Notes under the pieces: generated by a model
Database searches by the model: none
What the model saw: the letters and a program-made list of their open reading frames with translations, nothing else
Told to the model about the DNA's origin: nothing
Translations under genes and position numbers: made by a program
In this document: piece by piece, positions 41,003 through 49,342 of the stretch
How positions within the stretch are numbered: the stretch's first letter is position 1
Layout: every line of letters starts with the position of its first letter
Assembly (NCBI GenBank): GCA_964519895.1
Contig: CAZFLE010000013.1
Location: 32,642-96,641, forward strand
Direction of reading: 5' to 3'
Length of the DNA stretch: 64,000 nt
Source: CAYFPX01 sp964519895
GTDB taxonomy: Bacteria; Myxococcota_A; UBA796; CAJQPC01

Positions 41003-44000
41003 TCAGCCGTTGGTGATTTCCAGTGTATACCCTTGGCAGCTCGGGGACACCGAGGGATCTCGGATGAGCTCCAGGTACCAGCTATAGCCCAGATCTCCGT
41101 CATCGCAGCGGTAGTCGGGCTCGGAGCTACAGGACGGCCGGGTGTCCGTCAGGCTGAACTCGTCGTAGCCGTCGGGGTACTCGGTGCACTCCTGGGTGCT
41201 GGTGCCCACCGAGTCGGCGTATGCGATGAAGGTGTAGGTGCCGGTCCCCTCCACCATCGTGATCTGGAAGTCGTACTGGGGGACGGCCGAGGTGGCTCCA
41301 AAGGCCGAGTCGTCGGTGTGGATCACGTACCAGTCCTCGTCGCCGGTCGCGACCAGGTTGCCGTCGATGGTGATGGTCACCAGGCCGTCGTCGTTGAGCG
41401 TGCCCCAGTAGTCCACCGGGTCCGTGTCGCTGTCGCCGTAGCCACTGCTGAAGGTGCTGCTGTCCCAGATGTCCTCGGGGTCACACACCTCGGTGGTCAC
41501 GGTGTTCGACGACCCCGACACGTTGCCGGCGCTGTCCTCGCAGGTCGCAAAGGCGCTCGTGCTGTCGCCCCGGACCAGGCTCACGGTGTGGCTGAAGCTG
41601 TCGCCGCTGCCACAGGTCGCAGACTCGGTCCAGCTGCCCGACGCGTCGGTCAGGTAGAAGACCAGGGAGCATCCTGCTTCGCAGGAGCCGGACAGGGTCA
41701 TGCTGTCGTCGTTGCGGTACTCGTCGACGCTGCTCAGGGTCGGCTCGTTGGGGGCCTCCGTGTCGTTGACGGACGCGGTGTCGCAGACGGTCGCCGAGCT
41801 GTCCGTGCCGTCGCTGCCGCTCACACAACAGGTCCAGGTGTCTCCATCCGACGTGTCGCTGGCGGCGACCAGGCTGGTGGCGTGGGACGTGGCGACGCCG
41901 TTCTGCTCCCAGGTGTAGGTGTAGTAGACCGTGTCCCCGTCGGCGTCGGTGCTCGACGTGGACAGGGTGCAGGACAGGTCGTCGTCGGGCTGGGGGCTCG
42001 ACGGGCTGATCGCGACCACCGGGTCGGTCGGCGGCGTGTTGCCGATGGTCAGCGCGGCGGAGGTGACCGGCGAGCCAGCGTCGCTGCCGTCCCAGGGCCA
42101 CGCGGTCACCGTGACCGAGTCGTTCTTGGCGAAGGCGCCGGTCAAGGTGCTGCTGGTGGCGCCCGTGACGTCGGTGGTGTTTACCGTCCACTGGTACAGC
42201 CAGCCCTCGGAGTCCCCGTCCACGTCGCTCCAGCCGGCCGGCGACGCGGTCAGCGTGTCGTCGGCCAGGGCGGTCGAGGGGCTGATGGAGACGCTGGTCC
42301 CCGAGGGTGCGGTGTTGGAGATGGTGAGGGTGTTCGAGATGACCGACGTGCCCACGTCGTCGCCGTCGTCGGGGGTGACGGTGCAGCTGACGGCGTCGCC
42401 CTTGTCGAAGTAGCTGCTGGTCAGGGTCGTGCTGGTCACCGACAGGGTCACGCCGGACACGTCCCAGCTGTGGCTCACGCTGACCGTGTCGCCGTCGGCG
42501 TCGGACGTGGTGCCTGCGGTGCAGGTGAGGGTGTCGCCCTCGTAGGCCGGGTCCGGTCCCAAGCTGACGCTGTCCAGCTCGGGGGGTGTGTTGTCCACGA
42601 CAACGGTGTTGGACGTCACCGTGCTGCCCGTGTCGATGCCGTCGTCAGGCGTGATCGTGCAGACCACGCTGTCGTCCTTGGAGAAGTCCCCGCCGTCCAG
42701 CGTGCTGCCCGTGGCGGACAGCGTCACGCTGTTGACGATCCAGACGATGGTCTGGTTGATGCCGTCGCCGTCGTCGTCGTTCTCGCCGTTCGCGGCGCAG
42801 GTGAGTGTGGTGGTCTCGGTCGCGGTCGTCGGGGTCAGGCTGACCGAGTCGAGGGTCGGCACCGCGTTTTCGATCGTGACGGCGCCGCTGGTCAGGGGGG
42901 TGCCCGTGTCTTCGCCGTCCCAGGGCGTGACCACCACCTCGACCACGTCGTCCCTCACGAACGCACCGGAGAAGGTGCTCAGGGTGGCGCCGGACTCGGG
43001 GTTCCCGTTGACGAACCACTGGTAGTAGTAGCTCTCGGTGTCGCCGTCGTCGTCGCTCCAGCCGGTGAGCGTGACACCCAACAGGTCGCTGACGATCGGC
43101 GCAGTGGGCGTGATGGTGGCGCTTCCGACCGACGGCGCCGAGTTGGAGATGGTCAGGGTGTCCGACGTGACCGGGTCACCGTCGTCCGTGCCGTCGTTCG
43201 GGGTCACGACACAGGCGACGCCGTCGTCCTTGTCGAAGTCGGTGCCCGTCAGGCTGTTCGAAGTGGCGCTGACGCTGCCGCCGTTTACGGTCCAGGCATA
43301 GCTGTAGCTCACCGAGTCACCGTCGTCGTCGGTGGCGGTGCCGGGGGTGCAGACCACGGTGTCCGCCTCGTAGGCCGGGTCGGGGCTCAGGGTCGCGGTG
43401 TCGAGGCTGGGTGGCGTGTTGTCCACCGTGACGGTGTTCGAGGGGACCGGCGTGCCGGAGTCCGTGCCGTCCGACGGGGTCACGATGCACAGCACGTCGT
43501 CGCCGCTGGCGAAGTCCGGGGACGCCAGGGTGTCGGTGGTCGCGCTGATCACCACCCCGCCGACCTCCCAGCTGTAGGCGGTCGAGACGCTGTCGCCGTC
43601 GGCATCGGCGGCCCCGTTGGGCGTACAGGTCAGGGTGTCCGAGACCTGTGCGCTGGTCGGGGTCAGGGTGACGCTGTCGATGGTCGGAGCGGTGTTGCCG
43701 ATGGTGACGGTGTTGCTGGTGACTGCCGTGCCCACATCGGTGCTGTCCGCGGGCGTCACGACGCAGGCGACCGCGTCGCCGCTGACGAAGGCCCCGGACA
43801 AGGTGCTGGACGTGTCCGAGATGCCGACGCTGTTCACCGTCCAGGAATACGCCAGGCTCACGCTGTCGCCGTCGGCGTCAGCACTGCCGACGGGGGTGCA
43901 GGTCAGGGTGTCCTCGACCCCCGCCGGATCCGGGGTCAGCTGGACCAGGGAGACGGTCGGCGGGCTGTTCTCGATCGAGACGGTGTCGGTGCCTGGGTCC

Positions 44001-45475
44001 CCTTCGCCCGAGCCGTCGCTGGGCGTGACCTCGACCTTCCAGGTCTCGCCACGGGTGGTGCCCGACGAGGGCACGAAGGCGCTGGCGTACTTGGTCAGAA
44101 GGCCGTCCTGGTACCAGGCATAGGTGTACGTGATCGTGTCGCCTTCGGGGTCGATCGCGGGCGCGATGATGTTGACGTTCAGGTCGTCGGCCGACGTCGC
44201 CGGGTTCGGATCGATCGCGACCTCGGGCGGATCGGGTAGTCCGTTCACCGTGAAGCTGATGCTGTCGCTCCCGGTGAAGCCCTCGGGGTCCGTGGCGGTC
44301 AGGGTGATGGTGTGGGCGCCCTGGGGCAGTGCCGCCGAGGTAAAGGTCACCTGGCCCGTGCTGCTGGCGCTCTGGGTGTTGAACTCGCCGCTGACGCTGC
44401 TCGACCAGGCCAGGGTCGCGTCGGCCGGGTCGTGGTCCAGGTCGGAGATCGTCGCCTCGTAGAGCACACTCTCGCCCTGGTTGGCGGTGTCGCCGCTGGC
44501 CGGGGCCGTGATCAGGACGTTGGGCTGGGTGCCGACCAGGAACTGCAGCGTGTCGGTACAGGTGGCTTCGACCTCGTCGCTGACCTGGAGCGTGATGGTG
44601 TGGGCCCCGGTAGACAGGCTGGCTGCGCTGAAGCTGATGTTGCCATCGCTGGCCACGGTGCTCGCGCCCAGGTCACCGTCCAGGTCGCTGGACCACTCGG
44701 CGGTCAGCAGGTCCGCGGGCACGTCCAGGTCGGAAGCTGTGGCTTCGAAGGTGGCCGACTGACCCTCGGCCACGCCAGATCCCGGAGCCGGCGCCGTGAT
44801 TGCGCACTCCGGCGAGTTGTTCGGGTTGCCGACTGTCATGGTCACACTGTCCTGGGCCGTGCGGCCCGCCGTGTCGGTGACAGTGGCCGTGACGTACCAC
44901 TCGCCGCCGTCCATCTGGACCGATCCCGCGGCGGTGCCGTCGCTGGTGGGCGCGGTCTCCAAGCTCCACTCGCTGGGCCCGGTGGCGGTCCACAGCACGC
45001 TCAGGGCGTCGGCCGGGTCCTCGGGGTCGTCGACCAGGGCCAGCAGCTCGACCAGGTGGTCGCTGTAGTAGGTGCCGTCGGCGGTGGGGGTCTGGATCGC
45101 GACGGTCGGTGCCCCATTGGGCAGGATCTCCACGGTCACCGTGTCGTCGTCGGCGCCGCCGTCGGGGTTGGTGACCGAGAGCAGGATCTCGGCCGTGCCC
45201 TGGGCGAATTCCTGTTCGCAGACGGTGACGCCGGTGGCGTCGAGCACGGCGTCGTCGCACACCCGCTCATTGTTCACGAGCCACAGGACCGTGAGCTTGT
45301 CGAGCTCCCGGTCGAAGCTCTGGTCCGACACGATGCCGACCATGCCGACGGGCACGCCCTCGAAGAGCTCGTCGTCTTCTGTGGGGTTCTCGATCGCGAC
45401 CACGGGAGGGGTCACGACCACGCCAACGTTGTTCTCCTGGCACGCTGCCAGGAGGAGGAAGGGGAGGAGCTGCAT
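41003..45475 (-). CDS. Giant Ig/PKD-repeat lipoprotein (1490 residues)
   Basis: Lipobox LLLAAC at the N-terminus, then beta-sandwich repeats to about residue 1300. From about residue 500 there are eight or nine tandem copies of a module of about 95 residues: N-T-x-P-x(6)-L-x-P, DTLTC, a DDDGDSV-like acidic stretch, Y-x-W-x-V-N, GDxVxCxVTPxDG and a final SNTVTV. Paired Cys recur in each copy. The C-terminal part (PDGYDEFSLTDT, CRCDDG-like) differs. It should be a surface-exposed adhesin or scaffold. It ends 7 bp before the precursor gene, so it may be its co-transcribed upstream neighbour. Confidence 0.75.
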   Translation of the reverse strand: MQLLPFLLLAACQENNVGVVVTPPVVAIENPTEDDELFEGVPVGMVGIVSDQSFDRELDKLTVLWLVNNERVCDDAVLDATGVTVCEQEFAQGTAEILLSVTNPDGGADDDTVTVEILPNGAPTVAIQTPTADGTYYSDHLVELLALVDDPEDPADALSVLWTATGPSEWSLETAPTSDGTAAGSVQMDGGEWYVTATVTDTAGRTAQDSVTMTVGNPNNSPECAITAPAPGSGVAEGQSATFEATASDLDVPADLLTAEWSSDLDGDLGASTVASDGNISFSAASLSTGAHTITLQVSDEVEATCTDTLQFLVGTQPNVLITAPASGDTANQGESVLYEATISDLDHDPADATLAWSSSVSGEFNTQSASSTGQVTFTSAALPQGAHTITLTATDPEGFTGSDSISFTVNGLPDPPEVAIDPNPATSADDLNVNIIAPAIDPEGDTITYTYAWYQDGLLTKYASAFVPSSGTTRGETWKVEVTPSDGSGEGDPGTDTVSIENSPPTVSLVQLTPDPAGVEDTLTCTPVGSADADGDSVSLAYSWTVNSVGISDTSSTLSGAFVSGDAVACVVTPADSTDVGTAVTSNTVTIGNTAPTIDSVTLTPTSAQVSDTLTCTPNGAADADGDSVSTAYSWEVGGVVISATTDTLASPDFASGDDVLCIVTPSDGTDSGTPVPSNTVTVDNTPPSLDTATLSPDPAYEADTVVCTPGTATDDDGDSVSYSYAWTVNGGSVSATSNSLTGTDFDKDDGVACVVTPNDGTDDGDPVTSDTLTISNSAPSVGSATITPTAPIVSDLLGVTLTGWSDDDGDTESYYYQWFVNGNPESGATLSTFSGAFVRDDVVEVVVTPWDGEDTGTPLTSGAVTIENAVPTLDSVSLTPTTATETTTLTCAANGENDDDGDGINQTIVWIVNSVTLSATGSTLDGGDFSKDDSVVCTITPDDGIDTGSTVTSNTVVVDNTPPELDSVSLGPDPAYEGDTLTCTAGTTSDADGDTVSVSHSWDVSGVTLSVTSTTLTSSYFDKGDAVSCTVTPDDGDDVGTSVISNTLTISNTAPSGTSVSISPSTALADDTLTASPAGWSDVDGDSEGWLYQWTVNTTDVTGATSSTLTGAFAKNDSVTVTAWPWDGSDAGSPVTSAALTIGNTPPTDPVVAISPSSPQPDDDLSCTLSTSSTDADGDTVYYTYTWEQNGVATSHATSLVAASDTSDGDTWTCCVSGSDGTDSSATVCDTASVNDTEAPNEPTLSSVDEYRNDDSMTLSGSCEAGCSLVFYLTDASGSWTESATCGSGDSFSHTVSLVRGDSTSAFATCEDSAGNVSGSSNTVTTEVCDPEDIWDSSTFSSGYGDSDTDPVDYWGTLNDDGLVTITIDGNLVATGDEDWYVIHTDDSAFGATSAVPQYDFQITMVEGTGTYTFIAYADSVGTSTQECTEYPDGYDEFSLTDTRPSCSSEPDYRCDDGDLGYSWYLELIRDPSVSPSCQGYTLEITNG

Positions 45476-45530
45476 GGAGGCCGCCGAGGACGGACCGCCA
45501 AGTTAGCACGGACGTAGGCGCCCTGCGGGT

Positions 45531-47132
45531 TCAGGCCTTGTCGGGCCCTTGGGAGCGTTGGCCCAGCGCCCCGGCGGGGTGGCGGTCGTTGTAGGCGCCC
45601 CTGTCCAGACCGCACGCGACCTGTAGTGAGACGCTGAGCGCCATCAGCGCAGTCGCCTGGGCGAGCACACTGGCCCGGGGTGCCAGACCCAGCGGGCCGC
45701 CTTCGTGGTCGACGGGGATCGCCAACACCTGATCGGCGGCCAGGGCCAGGGGAGAGTCCGCTCGTGCCGTGACCGCGATCAGGCTGGCGCCCAGGGCCCG
45801 GGCTGCCCGTGCCGAGGCCACGAGCTCGCTCGTGGTGCCGCTGTTGGACAGTGCGATCACCACGTCGCCTGGCTCGAGCTGGCCGACGCTGCCGTGGGTC
45901 GCTTCCGTGCCGTGGAGGAAGGTCGCGGGCGTGCCGGTGCTGCTGAGGAGGGAGGCCGCATAGCCCGCGACATAGGCGGACTTCCCCACGCCAGTCACGT
46001 GGACCCTGCCGCCGGCCTGCCGGGCGGTGGTGATCAGGTCTGTGGCGGCTGCGAGCCGGTCTCGGTCCGGGCCCTGGGTGGCCGTGGAGGCTGCGGCCAG
46101 GAAGGTGTCGACCGGGTCTTGGGTCGCGGGCGGAACGGTGGGATCCAGGGCGGGAAGGGGTGCGCCGCCCATCGCGCCGTAGAGCGCCTGGACCCTTGCA
46201 CGGCACGCCGCCTTGTCCTCGGGGAACGCGCCCAGGCGCTCGCAGCAGGTGGCGCCGCACGCATTGCCCAGGCGAGCCGCGTCGCTGGCAGGCAGGTCCC
46301 AGGCCAGCCCGGCGACCAGGCCTCCGAGAAAGGCGTCCCCGGCGCCGGTGGTGTCCACGACCTGGATCGGGACCGAAGGGATGCGGTGGAGCTGGTGGCC
46401 GTCGAACAGGACGGAGCCTTGGGCGCCATCGGTGACGGCGACGAGCTGGCAGCCATAGCGATCGGCGAGCTGCCGGGCAACGTCGGCGGCGGTGGTGCCG
46501 GGCACCAGGTGTGGGCCCACGGCGGCCAGGGACGGCTTGAGCACGTCGACGCGGGCCAGGACCGCGTGGAGCTCGTCCAGAGAGCCCAGGGCCGGCACGG
46601 TGTCGACCAGCGGCACGTCCAGATCCAGGACCGTCGTGGCCCCGGCCTGCTGGGCACGCTCCAGGACCCGCAGGACCGTGGCCAGGGGAAGCTGCGAGAC
46701 CTCGGTCGTGATGAAGCGGGCTTGCTGGATGAGCCCCCGGAAGTGGGTGTCTACGTCGTCCGGTGAGAATTCGCCCGTGGCCCCTCGGGCCATGTAGATC
46801 GCCCGTCCGCCGTCTGGCGCCACGAAGATGTGGGCCTCGCTGCTGGCGGAGCCCGAGAGGTCCAGGTGGCGGGCGATGCCAGCCTGGTCCATGCCCCCCC
46901 GCAGGAAGCGCCCGGCGTCGTCGTCGGCCTGCTTGCCGAAGATCGCGGTGTCGGCGCCCAGCAGCGCTGCCCACCCCAGGTGGTTCAGGGTGACGCCACC
47001 GACGAAGCGGTGGGTTGTGGCGCCGTCGGCGTGAGACCGGAGCAGGGCTTTCTCTTCCGGCCCGATGATCCGGCTGGTCAGTGTGATGGCGTCGGCCACC
47101 ATAGAGCCTGTGCCAGCGATGGTGTGGGTCAT
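45531..47132 (-). CDS. PfkB-family carbohydrate kinase fused to SIS-domain isomerase
   Basis: 533 residues. The N-terminal half is a PfkB/ribokinase fold, with GGVTLNHLGWAALLG and the anion-hole signature DTTGAGDAFLGGL near residue 250. The C-terminal half (from about 340) is a sugar-isomerase SIS domain with VTGVGKSAYVAGYAAS, FLHGTEATHGSVG and ALSNSGTTSELV, as in arabinose-5-phosphate isomerases. It could phosphorylate a sugar and then isomerise the product. CTG-rich PALGS... links the domains. ATG 47132 starts at the first PfkB strand. Such a fusion is uncommon; substrate unknown. Confidence 0.8.
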   Translation of the reverse strand: MTHTIAGTGSMVADAITLTSRIIGPEEKALLRSHADGATTHRFVGGVTLNHLGWAALLGADTAIFGKQADDDAGRFLRGGMDQAGIARHLDLSGSASSEAHIFVAPDGGRAIYMARGATGEFSPDDVDTHFRGLIQQARFITTEVSQLPLATVLRVLERAQQAGATTVLDLDVPLVDTVPALGSLDELHAVLARVDVLKPSLAAVGPHLVPGTTAADVARQLADRYGCQLVAVTDGAQGSVLFDGHQLHRIPSVPIQVVDTTGAGDAFLGGLVAGLAWDLPASDAARLGNACGATCCERLGAFPEDKAACRARVQALYGAMGGAPLPALDPTVPPATQDPVDTFLAAASTATQGPDRDRLAAATDLITTARQAGGRVHVTGVGKSAYVAGYAASLLSSTGTPATFLHGTEATHGSVGQLEPGDVVIALSNSGTTSELVASARAARALGASLIAVTARADSPLALAADQVLAIPVDHEGGPLGLAPRASVLAQATALMALSVSLQVACGLDRGAYNDRHPAGALGQRSQGPDKA

Positions 47133-47164
47133 GGGAACTCGGGAGGTTTGGGCTCCCCAGCTCC

Positions 47165-48037
47165 CTATTCGGCGGGGAGGGGCTGGGTAAGGGCGTGCAG
47201 GAATGCAGCACAGGACGGCGAGAAGACAGCGTCGGCCGGAAGCTCCAGAGCCACGTGGACCCCGGACCAGCGCAGGACCAGCGAAGGCTCGGGGCAGTCC
47301 GCGAGCCAATCCAGAGCCGCCGCCCGGACCGACCCCAGGTCCGGATCGGCGAGCGCCGACTCGACGACGCCCGGGAGCTCGTGGAACGGCACGTGGCCGG
47401 TGTCGAGTCGGTGGCGGATGATCTCGAGGAAGGACCGGAGCTCCGCCACCCGCTGGACCAGCAGGTCCCTGAGCTCGCCGTCGGAGCCAGGGGCGTCGGG
47501 CTCGAGCAGGGCCACCTCGGGCAGCTGGTTGAGGAGGCGTCGGCGTGCATGGGCCGATGCTTCGGCCCGCTGGTTCTCTCTGACTCGGGCCCACTCGATG
47601 TGGGCGAACAGCGACGGGTCCGGTGGCTGGAGAGGGTCCGGTGGCGTCCTGTGGCGAGCTCGTCGCTGCCCTTGGTCGACCCTCTCGTCGAGCAGCTGGA
47701 CCATGTCGACGGACAGCCGCAGCAGCGCCCAGGTCCTGGGGGTCGCGTCGGCGTAGCGATCGGCCAGGGCTTGCAGCCCCAGGTCGGCCGCGTCGAGACG
47801 CCGGTGCGCCTCTACGCGGACGCCGGAGAAGAATCGGGCCAGCGCCAGGTCGTCGCAGGCTTCGTCGTCAAAGGTTGGGGCGGCCAGGGGATTCGTGTCG
47901 AAGGGAGCCACGGGGACCTCGGTCTGGGTTCCCAGGGGCTGGAAGCAAGGGTCGGGCCGGCTGTGGATCGGCCTTGGCTGGGGCTGGTCGGTGGCGGTGG
48001 TGCCTGCCTGTCGACAGGGCTGACGGCTGTTCGACAC
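47165..48037 (-). CDS. Protein sharing the N-terminal module of the 49.3-51.2 kb toxin-like gene
   Basis: 290 residues. Residues about 70-285 align with the first part of the gene at 49343-51151: VRVEAHRRLDAADLGLQALADRYADA against VRTEAHERLDDNEQALSDLGDRYGDV, later RVAELRSFL against RVAEVRGFI, and VLRWSG against VLSWSG. The paralogue then continues with a hydrophobic segment and a C-terminal domain that are absent here. So this gene has only the shared module, perhaps a truncated or alternative effector. GTG 48037 is just downstream of the repeat element. Confidence 0.55.
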   Translation of the reverse strand: MSNSRQPCRQAGTTATDQPQPRPIHSRPDPCFQPLGTQTEVPVAPFDTNPLAAPTFDDEACDDLALARFFSGVRVEAHRRLDAADLGLQALADRYADATPRTWALLRLSVDMVQLLDERVDQGQRRARHRTPPDPLQPPDPSLFAHIEWARVRENQRAEASAHARRRLLNQLPEVALLEPDAPGSDGELRDLLVQRVAELRSFLEIIRHRLDTGHVPFHELPGVVESALADPDLGSVRAAALDWLADCPEPSLVLRWSGVHVALELPADAVFSPSCAAFLHALTQPLPAE

Positions 48038-48051
48038 CTCGCGGCGCCGAA

Positions 48052-48244
48052 CCGGGACCAGGTGGGGTCGAGTGTCCGGATCCGCCGACCAGATGGGGTT
48101 CAGTGTCCGGGATCGAGCCATTGTCGGTGGTCCAGGGGCCAAATCGGTACCCAGCGGTCCTCTTGGGGGCCAGATTCGGCCCGATCGCGGACACCGAACC
48201 CCATCTGGTCCGGTGAAGTGGACATTCGACCCCAACTCGTCCGG
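48052..48244. repeat. Four-arm nested inverted-repeat element, copy 2
   Basis: 193 bp with four related arms: 48052-48079 and 48085-48111 on the left, and 48189-48213 and 48219-48244 inverted on the right. Each contains GGGGTCGAGTGTCCGG or GGGGTTCAGTGTCCGG or its complement. The core (48112-48188) holds GGGGGCCAGATTCGGCCCG. The plan and the GGGGTCGA.../...GGCCAGAT motifs match the element at 12730-12917. It fills the gap between two minus-strand genes and overlaps neither. Confidence 0.75.
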
Positions 48245-48245
48245 G

Positions 48246-48956
48246 TCAGCGGGCCGGAGAGAGCCCCGCGTGCTCTCGGATCACGGCAAAGGCCTTGGCG
48301 TCCTCCTCGTCGGCCAGCCCCACGTGCACGTCCAGGATCGTCAGGTCCGGGCCCAGCACGACCTTGGTGTGGGGGAGCCCGGACCAGTCGGAGACCAGCT
48401 CGGCGAGCACCTGGGCTTCGTCCGCGATCACGGGGAAGTCCTCGTCGACGCCGGCGAGGCTCGCGAACTGCTGGGCGACCTCGGGCGGCGGCGGCTCGTA
48501 CTGGAAGCCTTCGAACAGCACGATCACGTACCGGAACGGCAGGCCGGTCTCGGCCACGAAGTCGTCTGCAAGAGCTTGGAGGCCCCCGGCCTCCGATCGA
48601 CAGCTGCCTCACCAGGCGCCGGCGATGAACACCAGATTGTAGGCCCCGTGCATGTCCCAGAGATCGACCACCTCGCCGCACTGGTCGGTGCCCTGGAGGT
48701 TGCCGATCACGTGGCCGATCTCGTTGCCGCCGGTGACCAGGTCGCCGGGATCGTTGCGGGGCCAGCCGCAGGCGTAGTCGGGCTCGGGGGGCTGGGTGTC
48801 GGTGTCCGTTGGAGTAGCGGAGTCCGGGGTGGCGGAGTCGGCGGTCCCGGTGGTCTGTGCGGTGGCGGTGTCCGTGTCGCTGTCGGTCGCACCGCTGGTG
48901 GTTGCGTCGCCGCCACAGGCGAGCAAGGGCAGCAGCAGGAAGAGCGGATCGGTCAC
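48246..48956 (-). CDS. TlpA-like thioredoxin-fold lipoprotein, candidate selenoprotein
   Basis: 237 codons including one in-frame TGA (48609-48611). Lipobox PLLAC at the N-terminus, then an acidic Thr/Ser/Asp linker to about residue 58, then a TlpA/redoxin domain. Reading through TGA gives FIAGAW-U-GSCRSEAGGLQALADDF: the U takes the place of the first Cys of the W-C-x-x-C redox motif (Sec116, Cys119). The upstream half ends just there and the downstream half begins just after, both in the same frame. A hairpin with seven-base stem (48578-48594) lies 14 bases after the TGA, in the SECIS position. The alternative is a nonsense mutation. Confidence 0.75.
48578..48594 (-). promoter_or_regulatory. 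SECIS-like hairpin after in-frame TGA
   Basis: On the coding strand GGAGGCC, loop GGG, GGCCTCC forms a perfect seven-base stem 14 bases after the TGA codon of the TlpA-like gene. Bacterial SECIS elements are short stem-loops placed roughly 15 to 20 bases after UGA and often have a G in the loop. It also encodes EAGGL, so it is within coding sequence as expected. Confidence 0.55.
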
Positions 48957-48982
48957 CAGGGCATCATGCCTCGGATCCGGGC

Positions 48983-49333
48983 TCAGCGGGCGTGCGGGGC
49001 GAGGAGGGCGAGGAGGGTGGGGAGGTTCCCAAGGCGCACGGCTGTGCTGTCCGACGTTGCGTCGTTGGCGTGTCCGATCCAGAAGAACGGGTCCTCTGGG
49101 CCGGAGTCTGGCTGAACGTGCAACTTCACTGACGGAAGCTGGATCTCGCTTCCTCTGCCTTCCTCAAGCGCTGCTTGGATTGCCTGAAGGAACCAGGGCA
49201 CCCAACTCAATTCGAGGGTGATGGGGTAGCCGAGTTGGTGGCCGCTCGGCAGAGTCATCGCCGTGACCACGCGAAGGCCACGGTCGGTCACTTCCACGTC
49301 GATTACGTCTGGCGATTGGGGAGATTCAGCCAT
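48983..49333 (-). CDS. Small acidic protein, candidate immunity protein
   Basis: 116 residues, no signal peptide, rich in acidic and hydrophobic residues (VIDVEVTDRG, LELSWVPWFLQAIQAALEEG). It follows the long polymorphic-toxin-like gene by 9 bp with a good ribosome site (GAGG six bases before ATG 49333). That arrangement, small gene right after a C-terminal toxin domain, is typical of an immunity gene. No family recognised. Downstream is the selenoprotein gene, 26 bp away. Confidence 0.5.
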   Translation of the reverse strand: MAESPQSPDVIDVEVTDRGLRVVTAMTLPSGHQLGYPITLELSWVPWFLQAIQAALEEGRGSEIQLPSVKLHVQPDSGPEDPFFWIGHANDATSDSTAVRLGNLPTLLALLAPHAR

Positions 49334-49342
49334 CACTTTCCT

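Noticed and set aside
41033..44239. A 1068-codon open frame antisense to the giant lipoprotein
   Set aside because: Its repetitive Arg/Gly/Val translation mirrors the DNA repeats of the Ig gene; no start site, motif or composition supports coding.
48246..48557. Separate gene for the downstream half of the TlpA-like protein
   Set aside because: The frame is the same as the upstream half and starts inside the thioredoxin fold without a ribosome site; readthrough at TGA explains both halves.
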